A stretch of DNA of 64,000 bases from contig JAHREC010000019.1 of NCBI GenBank assembly GCA_020081605.1, forward strand, positions 434,001-498,000. The letters run 5' to 3'. Position numbers and translations under genes: made by a program. The stretch comes from Albifimbria verrucaria. Lineage: Eukaryota > Ascomycota > Sordariomycetes > Hypocreales > Stachybotryaceae. A model generated the notes under the pieces. The model was not told the DNA's origin. It did no database searches and saw nothing but the letters and a program-made list of their open reading frames with translations. Positions 21,018 to 33,896 of the stretch are shown one piece after another. Each line of letters starts with the position of its first letter. The first letter of the stretch is position 1.

Positions 21018-22793
21018 CTATGATACATCCTGTTCAACGAGACGTGATGCTTTCGAATCCAACCGAGACAAAATATCGATCAGAACAGCGCAGTCACGAC
21101 GAATTCTAGTTGTGAAAGGTGATGGCTCCTGTAATATCGAGAGGAGACTTGTTCCGATTAGGCGAACTTTTTCTACCTAGAAATTTTAAAAGGGTCAATA
21201 ACCATCGTCCTCGGACTCTCAAAGATGTATCGCACTCACGCAAGGCTCGCTGTTGACCTGTAAAGACCAGAACGGCAGAGTTTGTAACACTCGAACCATG
21301 TCGCGGGCGATCTCCGTCTTTCTCAAAAGCAGCATGTGCTTTTCCTCCGCTATGAAAGAAAAATAACCAACACCTTCCAGTCTTTGCATTATATGCATTC
21401 TGAGACAGTTGTATGTTACTTGCAGGTCCGCAACCTGGGTGGCAAATGCATTATGTTCGCGTTCAGTCATTGCTATGTCATCCAAGGTGAGATGAGGTGG
21501 TAAATCGTCAAGGCATGTCGCGAACCGAATGTAAAGTTGAGTAAGGATCGTGTAGTCGGTCGTTGTCAAGTACTCACTCGACATTTCTAAATCGTGCCGC
21601 TGGCTACGCCGAATTAATCGCACTTTCAATAATAGCTCTGCAGCATGATGCCAGAGCTCTATACCAGCCCTATACCCTGGCATAAACCTATAATTCATAT
21701 TAGTTCAAACTAATGCTCAGATGAAAATTTATAGTGTATAGCATACTTGTTTTGGTCATCGGATGGATAAGCTGTCGTGATGCCTTCCTCAAAAGAATGA
21801 CTTTGCAGTGTAATTGGCATAGACTGGAGGACAGCTAACGACTTATCGCCGACATAAACGCTCCAAAAGGCGCGTCGGCGCATTTCGGCCTCAATTGGGG
21901 CCAGCGAGACATAAGAACATTCGTCATACAGCCTCATGCGATGCACTAGCCGAATAGCTTCTCCAAAGACATGCCATGAAATCTCGGGTTTTGCGTAGGC
22001 ATGTAGGCAGTTCGAATGAAGATATCTAATAGTGATAGAATTTGCACTAGGATTCTGCAAATCATCATCAATGTAGCTATCAAGACAGCTACGTGATGCG
22101 TCAAGAAAGATCTTGGCGAGGCATTTCCCTACTGGAAACAGGCCTTCGGGCATGAAGAGACAGACTTTGGCGCATACGGCTGTGATTAATGTGAAATCCT
22201 GTTGGGTAAGGAAAAAGCAGGGGTTGTCACCCCAGTATGTTCTAGTAAACTGCGTAGACTAGGTTCATGTACCGACATATTTAGAGGCGCAATATATTGG
22301 AAAAACAGATCGGTGCATTGGCGAACCACTGTGTCAAGAGAACTTGAAGCCGAGGTTGCATGAGACACGCCAATACTCAAGGTAATCCATCTTTCGATTA
22401 TGGATGAATTTTGAGCCGATGATACAGTGGGTGCAGCTTGCGAAGTAAAGGGTAAAGAAGCCACTGAAATTTGGCGACGGCGCCGATGGTTACTACCATG
22501 GTAGTTCTGGAATATCTCAGGTTCCCGATTTTGTAATCTCGGCTTTCCTTTTGGTCCACGTTTTCCCGGGGAATCTCAAAAGTGCATATTAACCCAGCTT
22601 TAAAACAGCCGGTACACGAACGATTCTCAAAATCGCACTTTCATTTAACAGGTCAGCATACACCACTGTAAGACATCTCCAATACGCTCGCCAGCGACGT
22701 TCAAGTGGCTTACTCTTGTCTTTTCTTGCGACAGCGGTCACATGCACGACTATACAAAGTTCCATGTACATCCTCTTGTGATGACATAGCCAT
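21018..22793 (-). CDS. Zn2Cys6 transcription factor next to GH1 and GH78
   Basis: Exons 22793-22714, 22637-21747, 21687-21240 and 21176-21018. The start gives MAMSSQEDVHGTLYSRACDRC. The binuclear zinc cluster is CDRC, a cysteine in the next exon (CDFENRSC), TGC, and FKAGLICTF, in C-x2-C-x6-C-x6-C-x2-C-x6-C spacing once one A is restored in the A run (plus-strand TTTT at 22721-22724). It is followed by a basic linker GKRGPKGKP. The remainder is the fungal-specific middle homology domain (TAVCAKVCLF, RLYDECSYVSLAPIEAEMRRRAFWSVYVGDKSLAV). Other frame breaks are at 22565-22567 and 22212-22216. The position between the GH1 and GH78 genes suggests it controls them. Confidence 0.85.
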
Positions 22794-23398
22794 AAGTATG
22801 CAGGTGTATCTCTGGAGGCACTATCACGGCGGTTCTTTGACAGGGGTGGAGAAGTTGGGATGTTGGTTTCTCCCGAACCAAGAATGACCAAGTTTATTTA
22901 TTGAATTACACCGGGCCCCGCTTGATACCCTTGCCATGCCGGCGCAACCTACTCGGGGTTTATGCTTGCATTGCCCGCACGTTAAGGGATGCGAGGCACG
23001 GATTTATCCCCACCGCGGAGCTAGTCACATGAGCTTTCCACATCAAGTGGCCACTCCGTTAGGACATTGAGACGACCATGTAGGATTTACTTACCCGGGT
23101 GTGTCTCTATTATTGGCAGTAGCAACTACTTGGTGTAGCTACTGACAATAGGCATATGTGTTCCAATACTCGACTCGTCACAAAGTACACCCTCAGCATG
23201 AGCTTAGGAAAGCTTGAGGAACATCTTCGCAAAGTCGGATATCTACTGTCCATACTATTTCTACTGATATTATTGCTAGTTTGCGAATCTGATGACGCAT
23301 TCATATCTTCCGATGTAATAACCATCATGGTAGTTATGTTACAAGATGCGAGTTGACTTTCTCTAAATCTTCTGACGGTTCATGCTCCGTCACATAAA
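22794..23398. other. Spacer between regulator and GH78 gene
   Basis: Holds the regulator promoter on the minus strand and the GH78 3' region. No gene recognised. Confidence 0.4.
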
Positions 23399-26148
23399 CT
23401 ACGATTTTGGCTTAAGAGGCAACACTGGCCACTCATAGTCCCTTCTGAAAGTCGTTTGGAAGTCCCACTCTCCAAACCCTACTGTCTGTCTCTGTTCTTC
23501 ACTCTCGGTCGGAAGCACAACCTCCATAACCGTGCCGCGAGGTACAGTGACTGTCATATACATGGTTTCCTTCCCATCCTCTGTTGGTTTCGTCTTCCAT
23601 GAGCAAGATATGATCCCATTCGGCGTCATATGTGACGCCGAGGCTTGTGTAAAGTCAGCTCCTATGGCTGGAGCGACGAGACACGTCTTCCAACCCGCAT
23701 CCACTCTTTGCAAACCAGCAACCCGCTCGTACAGAAATTTGGCAATGGATCCAAATGCGTAATGATTGAACGAGGTCATCTCTCCTGGGTTGACGCTGCC
23801 ATCAGGCAACATGCTATCCCATCTCTCCCAGAGCGTAGTTCCTCCCATAATCACGGTGTGTAACCACGACGGACAACTTTTCTCGGTTAACATCGCATAC
23901 GCGACTTGGATATGTCCCGTTACAGCTAATGCTTCGCATATGTATGGTGTACCGGCAAATCCAGTAGCAATCCTGAAATTGTTCTTCCTTACCAAGTACA
24001 CAAGTCGATTTGCAGCGTGGACTCTTTGATCGGGTCGTAGTATGTTCAGACAGATTGCTATTGCATAGGCTGCTTGCGAATCTGACACAATGCGGCCATT
24101 TGCGGTAACATATTCGTCATGAAACTCCTTTCTTACCACCATTGCTTCGACCTCATATCTAACCTTCTCTTTAGTAAGGCCTAAAAGATCTGAGCATTTT
24201 GCCATCAGGTCAAGACTCTGAACAAGAAACATGTTGGCAATCATCCTTGCGTCACTAGCAGACTTCCAAGGTTGGTCTGGAGGCGCTGAAGGGTCGAGCC
24301 AATCCTAAAAATGAGGTGAGTTAGCTGTAAAGTCCTAGTTCAAATTACTTTGTGATTCTCATACCCCAAGCTGGAAAACCGAATTATCCCATAGATGAGT
24401 TGACCCAGTTTTGTTGCGCGGCAATACGTTCATCCACGTTACCATGCTATTGTACTGCTGAGCAAGGATACTTGTGTCGCCTGTCTCCTGGTAAAGCGCC
24501 CAAGGCACCAAAATCGTGGCATCGTGCCAGATTGCACATGGTACTCTCCTGCACCATATGGGATCTGGAAGCGTTGCGTTGGGGCTTACCATGGGCGGAA
24601 CACCCCCAAGACGCCCTGGTCATGCTCTAGGTCAACCAGCCAGTTCTTGAGCATTCCAAAACAATCGTATATCAGAGCAGCAGTGGGAGCAAAGACGGCA
24701 AGGTCCCCTGTCCAGCCCAATCTTTCGTCACGCTGGGGGCAGTCAGTTGGTACGGAAAGAAAGTTTGTCCTCATTCCCCAGAATACATTCTGATACAGCT
24801 TGTTGAGCAAGGTATCAGAACAAGAGAATGACCCGACTTCTTTCATGTCTGTATGACACACAACGGCTTCGATTGAGGTCGGATTAAAGGCACCACACCA
24901 CCCATCAATTTGGACGAATCTAAACCCATGGAAAGTGAAGCGCGGCTCGTAAGTCTCCTCTTCACTTCCCTTGATTGTGTACTCGTCTATAGCCTTGCAG
25001 ATACGCAGCGGACGCGTACACAACTCTCCATTCTCCATCACTTCCGCATGGTGAAGTGTGATTTTATGGCCCCGAGGACCATTGATATTCTTCAGTCGCA
25101 CGTAACCCACCAAATTTTGGCCAAAATCCACTACCGTTTTCCCAGAAGGCGTTTGGATAACCTGTGTTACCTGCACAGTGTCTATCCTTCTGACGGGCTC
25201 GGCGAAGCCTGCTGTGAGCACGACAGAGTCCGGTAAAGCAGGCAAGACAGTAACGCTACTCCAGTCCGACCCGTTGGCTTGCCGTGTTTCTGGGAATGGA
25301 GAAGACCAGTCATCTATTTCCAAAGTGGCATCATATTTTTCTCCATCATAGATCTCTGCAAGCCTTATGGGACCCTGAGCGACCATCCACGAAGCGTTTG
25401 TTGTGAGGACGTCTTGATGTCCATCACTATAAGTGATTTCTAGTTGCGCTATCAAGCTGGGGTGTGGACCCCAAATGTTTCGATGGCCTCCTTCAAAGCC
25501 AATTCGGCCACAGAACCAGCCTTCCGCTACTCGTACCCCTAAACAGTTGGAGCCATGAGACAAATTCGAAGTTACATCGTAAGTTTGGTACTGAAGTCTC
25601 CCGTCATACGCGGTCCAACCCGGAGCCATGAAATGGTCACCTATACGCTGGCCGTTGATTTCAGCCTCGTAAACTCCTTGTGCAGTGATGTAGAGACGTG
25701 CTTTTCGATTGTGTTATTTGTGGTAAACTCTTTCCTGTAGAGGTGCTCAGGGGCAGGCCCAGAGGAGCCGGGGCCCATGGAGCTGTGATGCGCTCGCATT
25801 TCCAGTCTTCACGATTAAGCAGGCCAATTTCAACTCGAGCGAATTCGCTCCACGCTGTAAAAATTGATTCTCGTCGTAGGCCCTGATTCGAATGGATACA
25901 CTCTGACGCGAGATCAACTCTTCATCAAAAGGCCACGGGACTAGAGTGCAGGATGGCGAAGACACCTGAGAGCTCAGCAACTTGGATTTAACCTTGGCGC
26001 CATCTTCGTAAAGCTCAATTTCGTAGCCGCTCTGTCGGAAGTTGTTAGAGCCCAGTATTGTCCAGGATAGCCTCGGCCTGCGCTCTTCAAGCCCGAGCGT
26101 ATTCGGCTCATGATAGTGTTCGAATCTCACACCCGTGACCTCTGTCAT
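23399..26148 (-). CDS. GH78 alpha-L-rhamnosidase, cytosolic
   Basis: Starts at 26148 (MTEVTGVRFEHYHEPNTLGL). One intron (24364-24305) splits FQLG/DWLDPSAPPDQPW, the conserved DWLDP block. Other seen blocks: ERRPRLSWTI, ITAQGVYEAEINGQRI, LGVRVAEGWFCGRIGFEGGH, VVDFGQNLVGYVRLK, FTFHGFRFVQIDG, VPTDCPQRDERLGWTGDLAVF, DATILVPWALYQETGDTS, LWERWDSMLPDGSVNPGEM, and SFNHYAFGSIAKFLYERVAG. There is no signal peptide. Length is near 890 residues, as for fungal GH78. Four frame breaks lie in runs at 24603-24607, 25702-25705, about 25751-25780 and 25859-25863. Known: removes terminal alpha-L-rhamnose from flavonoid, terpenoid or pectic glycosides. It lies in the island with GH1, a sugar transporter and a saponin hydrolase. 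Confidence 0.9.
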
Positions 26149-27283
26149 GATGCCTGCAGGAACGTAGGACGAAAAGAATGATGAAGCTTCTCAGATCCCC
26201 TGTCTGTGGCAAAGTTATAAGCAAGACATAATTAAGAGAGCGACAAATCGCTACAATGGGGTCCGAAATCCTCGCAAAACACCCACGTTCCCACTGCCTA
26301 TTTTGAAATGGGTCTGTTCAACCCCTCGCACCCGAAGTAAGAGCTACCGTAAACTATGGAGTGGGCCCTGTCGGAAAACCCGTCGGGAAACGCTTCAGGT
26401 CATGGGGCCTGTTCCCGCTGTTGATGTTTTAGCGTGTTGCTTCGTATTCGCACCCCTCGCCAGATGGGGGCAACAGAGACATGAGTTGGTTGTCGAGCAT
26501 AGCGGACATGACTCAACGGACATTTCCTTCCAAGGGCACCATGATGATTTCAGATGCAGAGCCATAGTCTGTTATCGTAACATCATGTCCCCGAGTGTAC
26601 ATAGTTCGCCGTAAGTCTTCCGATACTAAACGTCTGCTAAGCTGTTGTGGTCCAGGGTAGTGGGTTGGTGGGACGTGAATGCAGCCAAAGTAACTTTGCA
26701 AGCTTAAAACTAAGGTACCTAATGCTAAACTATTGCTACAGGCCTCCAAGAACAACACCTGCGATATAACAACCAAGCCAGGCCAAGCCAGATACAATTG
26801 AAGCAAGAGAACTATTTTTTAAATTGCAGAACTCCACAAGTAAATTCGAATTAACATTCAACATTGAAATGTAGGCATAGATGCAGCTGGAGAGTGTTGC
26901 TGACCAGCGAGGAAAGATTTCCACATCGTATTTCTCCTAATAATCTCGAAATATTTCTTTATTCATATATCTATATATGTACACATTCTTCCACAATGGT
27001 ACATATGTCTTTCACTGTTTCCAAAAATTAACAATTTAAATTTTTTATTTATTCTTTATACTTATTTATACATATTGGAAATTGCAAGCGCTGAAGATAA
27101 CTAGCTCAAGGACAGAGGAACGCGAACAACATGTTAAAATTGTTTAGTAGTTAAAGAGTAGGTCAAAGGAATAAACAGCCTCTGGGAACCCCATAAGCTC
27201 ACAAAATAATTACATTGTGCCTTTCAGGTATAAGGACTCTGCATTATGTGGTACAATTGATGATGCGCTAGTCTGAACCGAAG
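26149..27283. other. Intergenic region with AT-rich core
   Basis: No gene recognised. About 26940-27080 is very AT-rich with T and A runs. It contains the GH78 promoter on the minus strand and the 3' flank of the sugar transporter. Confidence 0.4.
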
Positions 27284-29082
27284 CTAAATTTCCTTTTCCA
27301 TCTTCTCTGCTCTGACCAATCTTTGTGTAGCGGTTTCCGTCTTATGGAACCGCCATGGCTTTACCTTCCTCTCAAACAGTTCGTCAAGCTCAGCAGATGA
27401 GCGCCTATATGGTCCATTGGTCAGCTTACTTCTCTTGGCGAAGCGAGAAGAGAGGTTCGACTTACCCCTTCGTTTCAGGGATGAGGAACCACATTCCAAT
27501 CATGAAGAAGAAACCGACTCCGGCATAGAACCAGCCAGTTTTGAGGCCCCAGTTCCACTTGTTTGTGTTGACCATGTATGGGGTTAGCTGATTCATCATA
27601 ACACCGATGACACATGTGCACGCCGCACCAAAGCCTGCAGTATAGGGTCGGAGGCGCTGAGACGAGATTTCTCCAATGAAGCCCCATCCGGCGGCGCCGT
27701 TTGCCGTCATGCCAACATCTGGGAACCAAATTAGCTGCTAGTATTATCTTTAGGTCAAACTTTACGTACTCCATAAGCAAGCAAATAACACAAGAACGTA
27801 GTCTGTCGCCTCGACTTTCTTTGTCACGCCGAGAATGCCGATGATAACGCAGGAAATCCACATAAGGCTTGTAGCGCAGCAGGCAATCCATCTTCGGCCG
27901 ATATAGTCAGCACATAATACCACGATAATGATGGTGGCAATGTTGATGGATGATGTGATGCATTTGATCATGAAAGGGTCCGCCAATCCGGCCTGTTGGA
28001 AGAAGTATGTCCCAAATGTGGTAAAAGGGTGAGTCCGAGAAATTGCTGTGACAAATTGGTCCAAAGAGAGACAACCGTTCGGAGGCCGTCCGTTCCACGG
28101 AAGATGGAATACCAATGTTCCCTTTTCTGCTCCACTGCAATTGAGCGCTCGTGTTCTACTGACAGTACTAGAGTCTCCAGCTGTTGCTCCACATTGTAAC
28201 CATCAACACCACGGTTAATCTTCTTCATTGCCTTCCTCGCTCCATCGGTGTCCCCGCGCGTTACACACCAGGCGGGCGATTCAGGAAGAAAGACGTAGAC
28301 GAGTATCATTATGCCAATCTGCGCCCATTGGGTGTAGATGGGAGTCAGGTAGTTGTGTGGGTGTTTTTGTTCATGGTCTGCATCGCGATGTAGGCGAAGA
28401 ACGTGCCGACCGTCCACCACAGACTATACAGCATCAGAAGGCCTCCGCGGATCCGAACTGGCGCGACCTCGGAGATGTACGTAGGCAGAGTGGTTTGCAT
28501 GCAGCCGACGCCGATACCAGCAAGCAACTTGCCAACCAGCCAGACCTGCCATGTGCGAGCCAAGGATTCCGCCAAAACACTGACTGCGAGGATGACCCAG
28601 TAGGTATACATAGCGACCTTGCGTCCGTAACGGCTGGAGACGAACGAAAGACTGACCATGCCGATGATCTGGCCGACAGACTGAATGGAGCTCCATCCAG
28701 CAAGAACGGGCGAGGCAAGAGCAGGAGAACCGTTGGCACCAGTTTCGGTCGCGAATTGGTTGACGAACGCTTTGTTGGCAACAATGCCCGAGTTCATGCT
28801 GTTGTTGGAATAAGTCAGCCTCGATGCATTCTAATCCATTGATTTGACTTGGCAAGCTCACCCAATCTGATATCCGTCGGTAGCGGCACTGAACGCTGCG
28901 GCAAAGCAAAAGAATGTGGCCACTTTGAAGGTCTTGACCGTCTCCCATATGGTCAAGGTCTCGTATCCTGTGGTAGCCTGACCTCTGACGGCGGCGTCGA
29001 CAATGTCGGCCTTTCCTTCAGCATACTCGACATTTTCGACAACATCGGCATCTCTCTTCTGAGAGGTATTGTCAGCGGCCAT
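27284..29082 (-). CDS. MFS sugar transporter, alpha-glucoside-permease type
   Basis: Exons 29082-28862, 28798-27770, 27718-27466 and 27404-27284. Seen: TDGYQIGMNSG, the loop SRYGRK, WQVWLVGKLLAGIGVGCMQT, TYISEVAPVRIRGGLL, WAQIGIMILVYVFLPESPAW, CADYIGRR, ISSQRLRPYTAGFG, and the family end PETKGRSSAELDELFE, with about twelve membrane segments. Frame breaks occur at the T run 28364-28368 and the A run 28023-28026. Known: members import di- and trisaccharides or plant glycosides by proton symport across the plasma membrane. It is divergent from the saponin hydrolase gene with about 670 bases between the starts, so the two may share control. Confidence 0.88.
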
Positions 29083-29749
29083 CGTGAGAGAGATACGATG
29101 AAGATGTTGGTAAATTGAGGTTGTACCGTGATGCCGAGCAGTGGCATGTGACACACCGAACAACCGATGATCACTGAAGAAAACATCCACGGTCAGCGTG
29201 CAGCATGTTGCATTTATACAACGTGGTATGGTGTTTCAATCGATAACTCCATGGTGTGGTCATTCGGACCTCGTAAGTCGGCTGGGAATGGGCCGAGTCT
29301 AGGCGCAACGCTTCGATATTGACAGGCCTAGCCTGTATTTCGCGGGGTTAAACGCGTATTCCCAATTCAATTTCCAAAAAGTTTTCCGACGAGTTTTCCG
29401 ACGCGTACTAAGTGAAGCTGGACAATATCTCCGCTTTTTGTGTGGGCGAGGCGGCGCTGGAACGCAGGGAGAGCCAGGTTCCTCCGCACGACCCGGACGC
29501 AACACCAAGCAACACATGGCAGAAGCCATGTCGATAGCCAAGTATGCCTGGGGATCGAGTCGTCACGGTCTCATCCGGACAAAATGGAGGCATCCAAGAC
29601 CGACGCCCGACGTCAAAGGTATAAATGGGGCCTTGTTGCGAGCTCAGAACAGAGACTTCAGGGACGCTCTCAACCGGAACAGCCGGGATACGACTTGGGC
29701 CTCCTGGCTAGTGATAATATTCACAACACTCATCTTTACACTGCCCGTC
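29083..29749. other. Divergent promoter between sugar transporter and saponin hydrolase
   Basis: No gene. It includes a small direct repeat GTTTTCCGACG at 29380-29405. The arrangement suggests shared regulation of import and extracellular hydrolysis. Confidence 0.4.
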
Positions 29750-31624
29750 ATGCATTTTAGGCCATTTTTACTTGCCTGTGGCGCATCGGTGGTCAGCTAT
29801 GCGTGCGCGAGTTCGCCACCTCCGCCTGCCCCAGAGCCCATCAGCATCGTCGAGCTGCCACTACCACCTGTCGCCCCCAGCTCGGACGAAGGCGCTTGCA
29901 CCATCGCAGTCAATCCTGGTCGAACAGGTTGTATTCGCCGTGATGTCGGCGAGTTTCAGGCCGGAGACTTCACGGCGGACGGGAAACACGTTGTGGCAAC
30001 TGTCGAGTTTGTTGGTGCTCCCGCAGCTCCGGACTCGGCCAGCATTTACACTGGGGAACACCTTATCCTAGTCAAGGCGGATGGTACGAACTTCAGCAAC
30101 GGCGACCCGTGGAAATGCTTGTCTTGTGGAGTGCCACAGGAAAACGCAGTCTCGCTTGATCCCCAAAGAGACTACCCCACGCTTTTAGGAGCCTCGACAA
30201 AGTTCTCTGGGGTCACAATATCCTAGATTGCAGCGGAAAACCTCTGGCAAGCGATGAGTGTACTCCGGAGTTGACGTACATTTACCCTATCCGATGGAAC
30301 ACGGCGCTTGACGGCACCGGACCGGGAGGAAGTCCGCGCGAAATGCGTCTGCATCCTGATGACATACACATGGGATGGAGTTCATTTACCGGCACCGGTG
30401 GCCAATTTGCCTACTTTGGTCGTCTAGAGTTTAATCCAGAACCTACCGTGGGCGAACCCCTGGCTCCTCGCTACGATCTTGTGGATGTCAATCTACTCTA
30501 CAACGCCAACCGTTCTGATCCAATTACCACGAGCGGCACGGAGCTGCAAATCAATGAGGATGCCATCACTGTGGGCGAACTTCGAGGATTCAGTGGCGCA
30601 GGCGATGAAATCATCTACATAGGATACTCTACAGAATCCACCAACATCGATGTTTTCGGAATCCACGTTGTTACGGGCGCAATCAGGCGCCTGACTAGCC
30701 ATCCTGAGTACACTGATCCCATCGCATTCTCCCACGATAACGAATGGATGGTTGCCATGGATACTAGGGGCAGCGACCGCCAGATGTTCATGTCTGGCAT
30801 GCGCTGGGTTCCACCTTTGGTTGACATCGTTGCGGTCACGGTAGCTTCATCGACGCGTAACAATGGACCCCGACGCTTCTTCCAACCCATTCTCATCGAT
30901 CGCTATGGTGATCGTGGCGACTACTTCGGCCAGATGGTAAACTCTGCTGGGGATGGCAGCGATGGTAGCGTCAACGACCCGAACTGGAACGGCAGAGCTG
31001 ATCCAGCGTTTTCACCCGACAGCACGCGCATCGTGTACTGGCAAGCTCTAGTGGTCTCTCCTCTTGTGGAGGTGTCAATCCTCTGCAATGTCCCAACTCA
31101 ACGGCTCAGGGTCAGCGAGAGTACCGCATCATGCTTGCACAGTTGACCGACCGCCTCCCAACGGATCCTGCTGAAATATTTGATGTGCCTGATTTCATTC
31201 CCTGGGCAACTCGTTTCCCCCTGGATCATCATATCCTCAGGTAAAGCCACTGCAACCTGGTAATTACACATTGAGTGGAAAGGTTTCAGGGACTGCTTAT
31301 GTGGACCTCGTTGCCGGTTCGCCGAGCCCTTATGGCATTGGGGCCGTTTCAGTCGAGTATGATGACTATTCTGACCAGGAAGGATACGTATTGAACGGAC
31401 ACGAAGAGGTGAAAGTGACAATCCTTCTTCCTGATGTCTGGAATAACCTGGTGGATTGGAAGTCTAACATCACGCAATCTGGCGTGGTAAGCGCAACGAA
31501 GAAGACTAGTCCTGACGGGTTTCATCTGCAAATCAACGCTGTCACGAACATATTCAATGCTACAGGAACATTAACCACGACAATCGATGGTGTCGTGTAC
31601 AAACAGCCTGCTAATGGGACATAG
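29750..31624 (+). CDS. Saponin hydrolase-family secreted protein (soyasaponin-type glycosidase)
   Basis: Starts at 29750 with a signal peptide (MHFRPFLLACGASVVSYACA) and a proline-rich linker (SSPPPPAPEPISIVELPLPP). Following blocks: VNPGRTGCI, DFTADGKHVVATVEFVGAPA, SIYTGEHLILVKADGT, DPWKCLSCGVPQENAV, ILDCSGKPLASDECTPELT, IYPIRWNT, REMRLHPDDIHMGWSSFT, QFAYFGRLEFNPEPT, AITVGELRGFSG, MDTRGSDRQMFMSGMRWVPP, SSTRNNGPRRFFQP, and DGSVNDPNWNGRADPAFSPD. These match the fungal saponin hydrolase family as I remember it. The length of about 625 residues fits. Frame breaks occur at 30183-30186, about 31060-31064 and 31217-31221. Known: characterised members cut the glucuronide bond of soyasaponin I, freeing soyasapogenol B and an intact trisaccharide. 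Confidence 0.8.
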
Positions 31625-32072
31625 TATGCTGTAGCGCGTTGAGTAGTGCATAGCTTGAGAACGTGGTGTGAATAGGACTATTTTCTAGGAGATAGACATC
31701 TGGCAGTTATATATCTCACTTTATTGCACAGAGTATTCGTCACCAATTCTCTCAATGGTGTGTAAGATTATCCTGTAGCACAATGTTGATCAAATGTATG
31801 GTTCCTATTTTTCGATATGCAATTACTAGCAGGAACTTATAAAGAAATAGTTTAGAGTTTCCCTACATCGTCTCTTCGAATTTCCAGTTTTCTTCCAAAA
31901 AATTGTGATCTCCCAATTACTTTTGCATCAATGGAGTATTCTGATAGAACCCTCGGATAAAATGAGATTCTGTATTAGAAGATATGCGCCTGAGGCATAA
32001 AATTTAGCGTGCTAGCGGAGTAGTCCTCTTCAACACAGTACCAAACTAATGAACATTGTCTTTACCAAACGC
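31625..32072. other. Intergenic region before the second Zn2Cys6 regulator
   Basis: AT-rich, no gene seen. Confidence 0.4.
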
Positions 32073-33896
32073 ATGGCAAGCAAGGAACAACACTCGTCCA
32101 TAGCATCGGCAGGTCTCAACACCGAACTTAGCGAGCTGTAAGCCAGAGTTGATGACTTGTTACGGTCATTGAGCTCTATTTTGTCTCTTGTAGGACGAAG
32201 AGCAACCCCTTCCATCTCTTACCGAGGCACCTGCACCTAGACCTTGGGATGCGGCCCTTATCTGCTTGCATTGTCTGCCGGTAAGTCTGCATCCATGTAC
32301 TTACGAAGCCAAAGATCGTCCGATTGAATAGCTACATAGAACACGTCGCAAGAAGTGCATTCGAACTCGCCCGGGTATTAGCTGCGATTACTGTGTCAAG
32401 CGAGGGCTTGGATGCGTTTTTGAAACCAAACCCGAAGCTCTTGTGACTGATGGTTATGAACCACTGAGGGCGCCAACGCCAGCCGACGCTTCTATCTTGC
32501 TGTCTTCCGTCCTCGTTCCAGACCCAGATCTCATATCTGAACTTGTTGATCTTTACTTTCGTTACATCCATGTCGCATTTAGCAACATATTCCACCGTCC
32601 GTCCTTTGAAGCCAGCGTGAAAGATGGAAGTATTCCCAAGATCTTGCTCTTTGGCGTTATGAGTCTAGCTGCTCGATTCTCAAGCCATATCTCTTTCGCA
32701 AACATGGATCCTCTGGTCCGAGGACACGCATATGCCAAAGAGACAGAGAGACTACTTGATCTTCATAAAACGTGTTTGACCACCATTCAAGCTTGCATGC
32801 TGATCGCAGCTGCCCAGGTCATCGAAATGCAGTCGACTACGGAATCAATCTTTTACACTATTGCGTGCCGTATGGCTATGATAATGGACCTTCCGAATGC
32901 AACCGTTAATAATCCCATTGAAAGAGAAGTTCATCTTAGAGGTAACTATCCAATTTTCTTGTATTTGAGTGTGCCGCTAAGCGCTGAAATTTGACAGTTT
33001 GGTGGTCTGTAATTGCTACAGATACGTGGTCGTCTAGTGCTCTTGGTCTGCCCAGAGCCATAGAAGCACGCTTCGACGTGGCGATGCCCATGGACGAGCG
33101 CGTGTTTTCTCGCTTGGATATTGATTCTCCAGATGTTGACTCTTCTGTGAGATCACGGTCCCGCTCACTACTTGTTCAGATGGTTTTACTCAATCAGATT
33201 CTATTTAAAGTCAATTCCCTGAATACAGGGTCCGTGACTAGTGAGTTCCGCCAGTCTCAGCTGCTTGAACGCGTCAACGAACTATCTACAACACTCGAGG
33301 AATGGAGATCTGGACTACCCAGAGATATGCTTTATACGCCGGAAAATCTCCGTTACTGGGCTGGAGAAGGCTGCGGCTCTATTTTCATAATACTTCACGT
33401 CAACTATAACCATCTAGGCCAGCTTCTCTTCCACCGGTTCTTGCATCTGAGCCTGGAGGACGATGAACTCTTCACCAACTATGCAAAGAACTGCAAAACG
33501 CATGCAGATGATCTATGTGAAATCATATATCGAGCTATAGAACAACCCGATACAGATGTGCGCTATCCTCTTGTTGGTCACATGTTGGTAGTAGCGTCAA
33601 CTGTTCAGCTCCACAGCCTCTTGTACAGCTCTGACGACACAGACGTGCAAGTTGCTAAGAGCCGACTTGAAACCAATTTCAAAATAATCAGTTCGCTTCA
33701 AGCATATTGGCCCAGTCTTCAGGCTTCGACAAGCCGTTTCGATGCATTTCATAGAGCATGTCTTCAGGGAAAAGACAGCTTCCGTTTCGATCAGTGGATG
33801 CTTCACTTCCTGGTTGAGTTTGCCCGACCAGTTGAAGAGAGGGACCAGGGCAGTGATAAGCAAGCTATTAGAGACACAAGCGAGGAGGAGACCTAG
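32073..33896 (+). CDS. Zn2Cys6 transcription factor beside the saponin hydrolase
   Basis: Exons 32073-32137, 32194-32280, 32340-32941 and 32998-33896. All phases agree, so no frame error is needed. The zinc cluster is split by the third exon start: ACIVC, RTRRKKC, ISCDYC, and VKRGLGC, in C-x2-C-x6-C-x8-C-x2-C-x6-C spacing. The middle homology domain follows (LYFRYIHVAFSNIFHRPSFE, LLFGVMSLAARFSSHISFAN, TTIQACMLIAAAQVIE, and WWSVIATDTWSSSALGLPRA). Length is about 550 residues. It lies directly downstream of the saponin hydrolase in the same direction, the usual place for a pathway-specific activator. Its targets are inferred, not shown. Confidence 0.88.

Noticed and set aside
28184..28842. Long plus-strand ORF of 204 codons
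   Set aside because: It is the antisense shadow of the sugar transporter, which has the conserved motifs.
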